Shown here: positions 1 to 5,822 of the stretch, piece by piece
Layout: each line of letters opens with the position of its first letter
Numbering within the stretch: the first letter of the stretch is position 1
Assembly (NCBI GenBank): GCA_903837785.1
Contig: CAILVY010000109.1
Span: 1 to 35,462, forward strand
Source: Candidatus Hydrogenedentota bacterium
GTDB lineage: Bacteria > Hydrogenedentota > Hydrogenedentia > Hydrogenedentales > CAILVY01
Direction of reading: 5' to 3'
DNA: 35,462 bases
Program-made: the position numbers and the translations under genes
Notes under the pieces: model-generated
What the model saw: only the letters and a program-made list of their open reading frames with translations
Told to the model about the DNA's origin: nothing
Databases searched by the model: none

Positions 1-135
1 GACCACATTTCCCCAGGCGGAGCCGACACCATCTCGAATCTCAGACCCCTTCAGTGGCAGAACAACGTTGACAAGAGCGACGGCAGACTGAAATGCAACG
101 TGACAGCTTCGGGAAAGGACAACGCGCGACGGTGA
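1..135 (+). CDS. HNH endonuclease-like protein, C-terminal end (partial)
   Basis: Frame 1 is open from the window edge to a TGA at 133-135 and gives 44 residues. They begin DHISPGGADTISNL and continue with RPLQWQNN and a KSDG segment. This matches the typical end of HNH nucleases, where an Asp-His pair is followed by a Gly-Gly-x-Asp/Asn stretch, then a 'NL.PL.W.NN..K.D' run. The first HNH motifs and the upstream Cys pair would lie outside the window. Family assignment rests on motif resemblance only. The usual spacing between DHI and GG is short by a few residues, so the gene may be divergent or decayed. It sits at the edge of a lower-GC accessory stretch, which suits a nuclease from a mobile or defence context. 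Confidence 0.5.
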   Translation, partial: DHISPGGADTISNLRPLQWQNNVDKSDGRLKCNVTASGKDNARR

Positions 136-228
136 TCTTCGAAGTCATTCAGGGTCGCGGTGTCTGAGCACTCATATCGGAACGCTCTGTGGTCGTTGAC
201 GACAGCCCAAGAAACAGGAGGATCTCGT

Positions 229-462
229 GTGGATACGTACAGCAAAGGTATATTCACCGTTATCGCGGTGCTTCTCGCGATCATTGCGGTTGGGGTTTGG
301 CTGCCATACATCGAGTCGCGATCGGAAGGGCACCAACCGACACTCGGCGACATGTTCCGGCTTCGCGAAATCAAGGATCCCGATGTTCAGAAAAGGACTC
401 GTTTGGAGCTTATTCACAGCATACCCTATGTCGAGGTATACGGCACCGTTGATGTTCAGTGA
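229..462 (+). CDS. Small single-pass membrane protein, unknown function
   Basis: A 77-residue protein is read from a GTG at 229, chosen because AGGAGG at 216-221 lies seven bases upstream. An ATG at 160 is in frame but has no comparable ribosome site. Residues about 7-26 form one hydrophobic segment (GIFTVIAVLLAIIAVGVWL). A short charged region and a C-terminal tail ending in 'VEVYGTVDVQ' follow. Small proteins beginning with a Tyr-Ser-Lys-like stretch and an 'LTVIAV' membrane helix occur widely in bacteria as uncharacterised proteins; this one resembles them, but no function can be given. It stands alone between the nuclease fragment and a long gene-free stretch. Confidence 0.6.
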   Translation: MDTYSKGIFTVIAVLLAIIAVGVWLPYIESRSEGHQPTLGDMFRLREIKDPDVQKRTRLELIHSIPYVEVYGTVDVQ

Positions 463-525
463 ACGGTCGATCTAGATCGTTAACGCAAAACGGCATGCAA
501 TTCTACGGTCGCAAGCAAGATAAAT

Positions 526-539
526 CTTGACATGTCAAG
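526..539. promoter_or_regulatory. Operator-like perfect palindrome over the -35 box
   Basis: CTTGACATGTCAAG is a perfect 14-base palindrome that includes the whole -35 hexamer of the promoter at 527-555. A dimeric regulator bound here would block RNA polymerase. No regulator gene is adjacent, so its cognate protein is unknown. Part of the symmetry may be chance, since TTGACA itself supplies half the palindrome. Confidence 0.4.
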
Positions 540-555
540 GCTTTTTGGCTATTAT
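527..555 (+). promoter_or_regulatory. Sigma-70-type promoter
   Basis: TTGACA at 527-532 and TATTAT at 550-555 are separated by 17 bases. This is a perfect -35 and a five-of-six -10 at the ideal spacing. The predicted start is near 562. The nearest downstream gene begins at 1048. Confidence 0.6.
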
Positions 556-858
556 TGTGTTAATCCAAAAGGCGAAGGTCGCTATTCCTGCAGTTGATCG
601 AATCGTGACCAATCCCCGGGGGGATGCGGCGCACAGTTAAATCGCGATTCGGTCCTTTAACGCGAGTGCGGGGGGGGTGAATCACAACGCGTGCCGCATC
701 ATCGGCGTGAACAGCGCCGGAATCAGCGTTCCCAGCAACACGGCAGCCGTTGTGTTGTGAATCTAATCGCGGGAACCTAATGATTACGAACAAGTGATCA
801 AGAGGAGAGTACCAGGAACTTTTTGAAAACAGATTTTAGGCGTTAAGCCTTGAGCGGG

Positions 859-974
859 TTCACAGAAAACTTCCACGTTATGCAGTCGAAGGCCGCGCAA
901 GTGCTCGACGCGCTCCGTTTGGAGCGCGGTCGACACTGCGTCCTTCGATGGGGATGTGGAAGTCCCTCTGTGAA
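859..974. ncRNA. Long imperfect hairpin (candidate structured RNA or MITE-like repeat)
   Basis: Five blocks pair in nested order around a GTTT loop at 917-920. TTCACAGA (859-866) pairs with 967-974, ACTTCCAC (869-876) with 956-963 and TCGAAGG (886-892) with 942-948. GTGCTCGA (901-908) pairs with GTCGACAC (929-936) through small bulges, and CGCGCTCC (909-916) with 921-928. The paired blocks are separated by short internal loops, as in a folded RNA or an old inverted-repeat element. No coding frame runs through it. It could be part of an RNA made from the promoter at 527, a leader element of the gene at 1048, or a palindromic extragenic repeat. Confidence 0.5.
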
Positions 975-1001
975 GCGCGGTCGCCGCGCTCCTCAGTTTT
1001 T
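974..1001 (+). terminator. Terminator-like GC hairpin and T-run
   Basis: AGCGCGG (974-980) pairs perfectly with CCGCGCT (984-990) around a three-base loop, and five T follow at 997-1001. The six bases between stem and T-run are more than in a canonical intrinsic terminator, so termination may be partial. It lies 46 bases before the ATG at 1048. Confidence 0.3.
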
Positions 1002-1047
1002 CCCGCTTCTTTGCTTCGCCTGAATCAATTCGAAGAAGGAGAATACG

Positions 1048-2190
1048 ATGATTCATCAGGTATGCGAGAGTTGTGGGAATCCGTTGGAGATTCCAGACGA
1101 ATATGCTGGCAAAAAGGGACGGTGCGCAAAATGCGGAGCAACGATACTTGTTCAGAATCTTCCTGATTCTGTGACTGCGCAAGAATCACGCGCTGCGGAG
1201 CAGCCCCAATTACCTGCGGAGCCCGAGCAACCGGTGTCCGTCAAATCGAAATTGACGACACGCCTTGCGTGGTGCTGTTTCGTCGTCGTTTGCGCCACAG
1301 CGCTTTTGGCTCAGGCCCAAGTCGTTGGCTGGAAATGGAGTCGGGCTTTGGTGGTCATATGCGTCGTCTACGTTTTGGTCGATGCCATTCGGCACCACTT
1401 GCCTCGTAACAAGGTGATACTTTGGGTTCTTGGAAGTACCATTCTTTACTTCTGTTTTTTTCCGTTGTATGTCTTCTTGCGACAGGGAACTCGAAAGTTG
1501 GTTGCAGTACCCGCCAGCATATTTGCACTTCTCATCATGATAGCCGCGTTCGTTACACCATCTCTGATTGGCGATGACGCTTTGGTGCCCGTCTCAACCG
1601 CTCAAGAGAGGAAAACGGAGCCCCAGAGCGTGCAGAGTGAGGCTGCGTTACCTGTCAGTGCAGATACGGGCGCGGAAGCGAAAGACGCCTCGGCTGCAAA
1701 AGATGGAAATGTATCAGCTTCGGAAATTGAGAAGAAACTGAACATCAAGTTCTCAAAGATGGCAAAATACAAGATCAAGGGCATCTACCTTGGGATGAAT
1801 AAGTCCGAAGCGATCTCCATCATGAAGAAGCTCTTGGGTAACGAAAACGTCGGTTATGACGAATCCAATCCCCATATGGTGATGCTGTCGGGGGGTGGCA
1901 TGTCGCCTACCCCGTCCGTCATGATGTTCGCGGGGGACACATTGATCACGTACGTATATTCCAGCGATGTTGTTAATCGAATATTCAATGCTGGGGCTCT
2001 TGATCTGAAAACATTTGCCCAGCAATTCATCGACGGTTATGGCTTCGAGGAAATGACGGTCGACCAAGATGAACGAGGGACCGAGTTTCTAATTCACCGA
2101 AACAAGGCCGGCTTCTCAGTGAAGATTCTTGAAGATAAGTCAATGGCCGTTGAGTTACTGCAGAATGCGGGTAAACCATCTTTCGACTGA
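1048..2190 (+). CDS. Zinc-ribbon multi-pass membrane protein, unknown function
   Basis: A 380-residue protein starts at an ATG with AAGAAGGAGA just upstream. Residues 1-35 form a zinc ribbon with Cys6, Cys9, Cys26 and Cys29 (CESCG ... GRCAKCG), a style common at the start of planctomycete-type membrane proteins. Hydrophobic segments at about 72-92, 94-112, 124-142 and 150-170 suggest four membrane helices. A low-complexity Ala/Glu/Lys linker reaches about residue 230. The C-terminal domain (about 235-375) begins with 'IKGIYLGMNKSEA', reminiscent of BamE/SmpA-like modules that start 'G...G.s..ev', and is otherwise unknown. Its base composition is lower in GC than genes after 3550. It may share a leader with the structured element upstream. 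Confidence 0.7.
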   Translation: MIHQVCESCGNPLEIPDEYAGKKGRCAKCGATILVQNLPDSVTAQESRAAEQPQLPAEPEQPVSVKSKLTTRLAWCCFVVVCATALLAQAQVVGWKWSRALVVICVVYVLVDAIRHHLPRNKVILWVLGSTILYFCFFPLYVFLRQGTRKLVAVPASIFALLIMIAAFVTPSLIGDDALVPVSTAQERKTEPQSVQSEAALPVSADTGAEAKDASAAKDGNVSASEIEKKLNIKFSKMAKYKIKGIYLGMNKSEAISIMKKLLGNENVGYDESNPHMVMLSGGGMSPTPSVMMFAGDTLITYVYSSDVVNRIFNAGALDLKTFAQQFIDGYGFEEMTVDQDERGTEFLIHRNKAGFSVKILEDKSMAVELLQNAGKPSFD

Positions 2191-2246
2191 GCGGCTGCAC
2201 CGCAGAAGATTCTCTTTCACCAAAATTGCAGGCGGAGGGACGACAA

Positions 2247-2501
2247 GTGACACCTACAGAGATTGCGCAAGCAGCTATCTCGCGATTGAATCGGCGAATT
2301 ACCAATGAAGTGTTCCTGACCATACAGAATGATCGCAACCTCATGCAAGAGTATCTTGATGCCGTTCATGAGCGCGGGGTCGATACAGTGAATCAGATGA
2401 TCGGAAAAGCGGTGAAGGAAGGCTATGGCCTAACGAACCTAAACGAGCGTGAAGATAATCCTTCATGCACGCTTATTCAGAGCCACCAAATTTTCGAGTG
2501 A
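2247..2501 (+). CDS. Small conserved-looking soluble protein, unknown function
   Basis: An 84-residue protein is read from a GTG at 2247 with GGAGGG at 2234-2239 seven bases upstream. A TTG at 2226 is in frame but precedes that site. The product is mostly helical and polar. It contains 'VFLTIQNDRNLMQEYLDAV', a stretch on 'VNQMIGKAVKEGYGL' and the tail 'CTLIQSHQIF'. I have an impression of similar small proteins in other bacteria but cannot name the family. The gene ends 29 bases inside the end of the convergent phage gene, which suggests a recombination junction there. Confidence 0.6.
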   Translation: MTPTEIAQAAISRLNRRITNEVFLTIQNDRNLMQEYLDAVHERGVDTVNQMIGKAVKEGYGLTNLNEREDNPSCTLIQSHQIFE

Positions 2502-2982
2502 GCGCCGTGCGGATGGCTTTGCGGTAATTGTCCGCGACCTGGTCGTGATACTTTTCCATCGTGGGATGCAGGAAGGGACGCGGTGGAATGACGATGGTGG
2601 TCCCGTTAGGCATGGTGATCGTCGCGCCGTATTCCATGATCGCTCCGATATTGACCATGTCCTCGCCCTGCGGGTTGACAGTACCGCGCAGAAGCCCGAC
2701 AAAAGCCTTGTCCGCCATGGTCTTTTGCATGATGGCGTTGACGAGGAATCCCGTATCGATAAGGGCCTTGCTGGAACCTTTCCGGTCGATGGTACTTTCC
2801 GCGAGCTTCGCAAAGGGTACGCCGCCGGGCATCTGACTCTTGATGCCCCGTTGAATCTCCCGCACCAGCAACAGCGCGTTTTTCACGGTGGCCGCTCGCA
2901 AAGCAGCCGCCATGCGAGGTCCGAGCGAATTCCCAAGAACTGCTTTGGCCTTGGCCCAATCTCCCGTGCGCCTAAACGGCAT
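2473..2982 (-). CDS. Phage virion-morphogenesis / tail-completion-like protein
   Basis: This encodes 169 residues. The N-terminal part (GNSLGPRMAAALRAATVKNA) and the C-terminal part resemble small head-tail joining proteins of tailed phages. The C-terminal part has 'IGAIMEYGATITMPNG', then 'VIPPRPFLHPTM' and a helical tail 'YRKAIRTALTRKFGG'. The 'E(F/Y)G ... IPPRPFL' signature is typical of the gpG/HK97 gp10-type group. Its start overlaps the end of a short upstream frame on the same strand, as phage structural genes often do. No capsid, portal, terminase or integrase gene lies nearby, so this is a prophage remnant. Whether it still makes a protein is unknown. Confidence 0.65.
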   Translation of the reverse strand: MPFRRTGDWAKAKAVLGNSLGPRMAAALRAATVKNALLLVREIQRGIKSQMPGGVPFAKLAESTIDRKGSSKALIDTGFLVNAIMQKTMADKAFVGLLRGTVNPQGEDMVNIGAIMEYGATITMPNGTTIVIPPRPFLHPTMEKYHDQVADNYRKAIRTALTRKFGGSE

Positions 2983-3196
2983 CGATCTCTACCAGCCGTA
3001 GCGACTTGTGCGTGACCACGCCGAACAGCCGCTCCTCGACCACCGCCTGTACTCGGTACGTCTCGCCGTCGGCGGCAAGCCGGTCCTCTGCGTATTCCGA
3101 CGATTCCGCCCTCTTGTTCCGGGCTGAATCGGAGCGCAGCAGAGGTCGTGGAAATGAGCCGGGAGGCGTCGCCCGCGACCACCATTCAATCAGCAA
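2972..3196 (-). pseudogene. Phage gene fragment upstream of the virion-morphogenesis gene
   Basis: A minus-strand frame of 74 residues ends at 2972, eleven bases inside the next gene. Its last 45 residues, with 'DGETYRVQAVVEERLFGVV' and 'KSLRLVEIDAV', look like a genuine protein end and could be a small head-closure-type protein. The first third, rich in Ser, Arg and Pro, does not, and the frame runs into repeat-rich DNA. I infer that the 5' part is lost or frameshifted. No ribosome site decides a start. Confidence 0.35.
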
Positions 3197-3405
3197 GCAG
3201 CGTCCCTGCGTGAGTCACGGTGATTGGCGGGGAAGGGCTTCGCCGTGAGGAGTAGGAACCACCAAGACACGAAGACACGAAGGGCGGGAAGGGTGAGGGC
3301 AACGGAAGGGGAAGGGGGGATTTTGTCGCAGAGGCCGCGGAGGGCGGGGAGGGGCGCAGAGGGAATTTGTCCGCGCCGGAGCGGGACGGATTGGGTCTTC
3401 TTTTG

Positions 3406-3475
3406 CTTCGTGGACTTTGTGGTGAGAGAAAGTTGAGGATGTTTTCTGGGGGGATTCACCACGAAGTTCACGAAG
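3406..3475. repeat. Imperfect inverted repeat
   Basis: The left arm 3406-3426 (CTTCGTGGACTTTGTGGTGA plus G) and right arm 3455-3475 pair at 18 of 21 positions around a 28-base loop. The arms carry the same 'caCGAAGt.CACGAAG' text as the direct repeat at 3259-3282, so they look like two opposed copies of one dispersed unit. Confidence 0.5.
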
Positions 3476-3498
3476 CTCACTAAGCAAGGATCATGGTA

Positions 3499-3517
3499 GG
3501 GTGCGCCGTGCGCACCC
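3499..3517. repeat. Short perfect hairpin
   Basis: GGGTGCGC (3499-3506) and GCGCACCC (3510-3517) pair perfectly around CGT. It lies 34 bases past the stop of the minus-strand GH3 gene, so it may serve as its terminator. It may instead be another extragenic repeat. Confidence 0.4.
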
Positions 3518-3550
3518 GGTTCGAGCGATATCTGGGGCGTCAGGCGGCAG

Positions 3551-5644
3551 CTAGTGCTTGGGGACTTTGATTTGTTGGCCGAGCTTGACGAGGTTGGGGT
3601 CGGCAATGCCGTTGATTCTTGCGAGTTCGGCTTCGGTGGTGTGGAAGCGTTCGGCAACGCGGCGGAGGTTGTCGCCCTTGACGATGGTGTAGGTGTCGAG
3701 GGCGGCGGCGTCGGGCGCGTTGGCGGTTTCGGGTTTGGGGTCTTCGGCTTTCGGGGCTTCGGCGGGAGGTGTGGGGGCCGGGGTTTCCGCGGTGGGGGGC
3801 GGGGGTGTTGCTGGGGCGGCCGTCTCGGCCGTGGCCTCGGCGGGCGGTGCCGCGGGTGTTTCGGGCTTGGCTTCGGGCGCGGGCGGCGCTGCAGGGGTTT
3901 CGGGCTTGGCTTCGGGCGCGGGTGGTGCTGCAGGGGTTTCGGGTTTCGCCTCGGGCGGGGGCGTCGCCGCGGGGGCTTCAGGCTCTGGCGTCACTGCGGG
4001 GGTTTCGGGCTTAGCTTCCGGCACGGGCGTCGTCGCGGGGGCTTCGGGCTCTGGTGTCACTGAGGGGGGGGCTGGTTTGGCCTCCTCCGGCGGGGTGGCC
4101 TTGGGGTCGGGGACATGGACAATGAGTTCGTCCCCGGCCTTGATCTCGGTTCCTTCGATCTTGTTCCAGGTCTTGAGGTCGGCGGCTTTGACCCCGTACT
4201 TATGAGCGATACCGCCGACGGTTTCGCCCTTCCCGATCTTGTGGCGGACGATGTTTGTATTGGGTGGTGCGGTTTCGGCGGGCGCGGCGGCTCCGGGGAG
4301 GTTTTCGGGGGCCGGCACGACCTCGGGTGCGGGGACTTCGGGCGACTTGGCGGCCAGGCCCGCTATGCGCGCCTGCCACGCGTCGAGGCGGGCTTTGGAG
4401 ACGGCGAGGCGTTCCCGTCCGAGGGCGCCGCCTTCAGCGCTGGCAGCGGTGATGGCCGCGCAGACTTCGGCGAGTTTCTCGCGGGAGATGAGTCCGAGCA
4501 TCATGGCGTCGCACCCGGCGGCCAGGGAAGCGACGGCGAGTTCGCCGAGGGGCTTGGGCTGGGCGAGCGGGATTGCGGAGAGGTCATCGGCGAGGAGGAC
4601 GCCTTCATAGCCCCATTGTCCGCGGACGACCTTCTGGACGAGCCAGGGGGAGATGGAGGCGGGGCGTTTCGCGTCTTCGCGGTCGAGCAACGGTACCGCG
4701 ACATGGCTCACGAGCATGGCGGGCACTTTGTGGCTCGCGGCCTCGGAGAAGGGGTACATGAGCACGGCGAGCCCCTGCATCTCGGTTTTCTGGACCGTCA
4801 GGACGCCGTCCAGCATTGTGGCGGCGGCCAGGCCGGGGTAGAACTTGGCCACGGGGGAAACGCCGCCTTCGAGAAGGCCGTCGGCGAAGGCGAGGCCGAG
4901 GCTGACGACGCTCTTGGCCTTTTCGCCGAAGGTGCGCGCCCGCAGATCGGGGCTGGAGACGTCCGGGGTGAACATGTCGAGGGTCGGCGCGAGCACGACG
5001 CTGATGCCGCGCGCACGGGCCGCGGCGGCATAGGCGAGGGCGGTGCTGCGGGCGAGTGCAGGATCGTTCTTCTGGCCCAGTTCTTCGGGACTGGGCGCGG
5101 GCTCGATATGCAGCGGATTTACGGGACCGCCTTCCTGGGCGAGTGCGATGAGGGGAGTGCTGGCCGCGTCGAGTCCCTGGCCGGTCGCGGCCTTGATTTG
5201 CTTTACAAGTTCCGTGCTTTGCGCTTCGTCGACGAGGTTGTCGGGCGTGAGCACGATGCCGCCCGGCTTATATTCAGCCAGGAGCGCACGGGTCGCGTCG
5301 TCGAGGCTGGTGCCGGGGATGGACACGAAGAGATGGCGCGCGGGCGGCACGCCCGGTGTTTCCGGAGCAGGACTGGCGGGAGGAATGGCGCTGGGCGCGG
5401 GCGTTTCAGGGGGCGTCGGCGATTCGGGCGCGGGCGAGGCCGGGGTCTCCGGCGCGGCGGACGGAGCCGGGGGCGTTTTCGCTTCCGGGCCGGGCGCCGC
5501 GGGGACGGGCTTCTTGCTGAAGTCCCAGGCCAGCGAGTCGAACACGGCATAGGCGCAGGTGAAGCCGACGACAATGCCCAGCACAAAAGTCATGACGAAC
5601 GTCGGCGTGGTTCTCCGCTTCCGTCCCAACACGTGGTTGCTCAT
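3551..5644 (-). CDS. Membrane-anchored GH3-like protein with two LysM domains
   Basis: This 697-residue protein has GGGAGAA upstream of the ATG. Residues 14-36 form a membrane anchor and 45-102 a Pro/Ala linker. Residues 103-432 are a family 3 glycoside hydrolase domain of the NagZ type. LysM domains lie at 464-511 and 651-695, joined by a long Pro/Ala/Glu linker with 13-residue repeats. NagZ-type enzymes remove N-acetylglucosamine from peptidoglycan fragments, and LysM binds the same polymer, so a cell-wall role is likely. The nucleophile region is kept (LADDLS, Asp353). The normal KHFPGHG...DxH loop reads KFYPG (267-271) and LDGV (278-281), so the catalytic His appears lost. A TATAGT -10-like box (plus-strand 5693-5698) and an 8-bp hairpin at 5669-5687 lie in its leader. 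Confidence 0.85.
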   Translation of the reverse strand: MSNHVLGRKRRTTPTFVMTFVLGIVVGFTCAYAVFDSLAWDFSKKPVPAAPGPEAKTPPAPSAAPETPASPAPESPTPPETPAPSAIPPASPAPETPGVPPARHLFVSIPGTSLDDATRALLAEYKPGGIVLTPDNLVDEAQSTELVKQIKAATGQGLDAASTPLIALAQEGGPVNPLHIEPAPSPEELGQKNDPALARSTALAYAAAARARGISVVLAPTLDMFTPDVSSPDLRARTFGEKAKSVVSLGLAFADGLLEGGVSPVAKFYPGLAAATMLDGVLTVQKTEMQGLAVLMYPFSEAASHKVPAMLVSHVAVPLLDREDAKRPASISPWLVQKVVRGQWGYEGVLLADDLSAIPLAQPKPLGELAVASLAAGCDAMMLGLISREKLAEVCAAITAASAEGGALGRERLAVSKARLDAWQARIAGLAAKSPEVPAPEVVPAPENLPGAAAPAETAPPNTNIVRHKIGKGETVGGIAHKYGVKAADLKTWNKIEGTEIKAGDELIVHVPDPKATPPEEAKPAPPSVTPEPEAPATTPVPEAKPETPAVTPEPEAPAATPPPEAKPETPAAPPAPEAKPETPAAPPAPEAKPETPAAPPAEATAETAAPATPPPPTAETPAPTPPAEAPKAEDPKPETANAPDAAALDTYTIVKGDNLRRVAERFHTTEAELARINGIADPNLVKLGQQIKVPKH
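3839..3958 (-). repeat. 39-base tandem repeat in the GH3/LysM linker
   Basis: About three copies of a 39-base unit encode PEAKPETPAAPPA. Related but diverged 'PEPEAPA' units lie just upstream in the protein. It forms a flexible spacer between the two LysM domains and may vary in copy number between strains. Confidence 0.7.
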
Positions 5645-5822
5645 GTGGCGTTCTCCCAGTATCCGCTCCGGTCCGAGTTTCGGACCGCGCCCACTATAGC
5701 AGCTTTCGCCGCGCGGTGAAACTTGAAGCGGGCTCGCGGGTACGATACAGTCCCGACGGCGCGCGCCGGCGTGATGATGGGGAGCGCCCGGCGCGTATTG
5801 CAGTCAACAGAAAGAAGAAACG

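Larger units (their letters stand above)
463..1047. other. 585-base stretch without a protein gene; promoter and structured RNA signals
   Basis: No convincing coding frame is present: short frames here lack ribosome sites and recognisable composition. The stretch instead holds a near-consensus sigma-70 promoter (527-555) with a palindrome over its -35 box. A weak inverted repeat around a CAACAC/GTGTTG pair lies near 736-757. A 116-base imperfect hairpin spans 859-974, followed by a compact GC hairpin and a T-run ending at 1001. Transcription from the promoter would start near 562. It would give either a free RNA of about 440 nt or a long leader of the zinc-ribbon gene at 1048. The sequence alone does not decide between them. 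Confidence 0.5.
3197..3550. repeat. Gene-free stretch with several extragenic repeats
   Basis: No coding frame is convincing. The stretch contains CACCAAGACACGAAGACACG within 3259-3282 (ACACGAAG repeated in tandem). It also has purine-rich 'cgcagagg' copies at 3326-3363, an imperfect inverted repeat with arms 3406-3426 and 3455-3475 (18 of 21 positions match), and a short hairpin at 3499-3517. Sequences of the 'cacgaagacacgaag' and 'gcagaggcgcagag' kind are known as dispersed extragenic repeats in planctomycetes, verrucomicrobia and cyanobacteria. The patch separates the accessory island from the core-like region. Confidence 0.55.

Noticed and set aside
4115..5719. A 534-residue plus-strand open frame
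   Set aside because: It is antisense to the GH3/LysM gene; its Gly/Arg/Glu-rich composition is the mirror of the GC-rich Pro/Ala linker, and no domain is recognisable.
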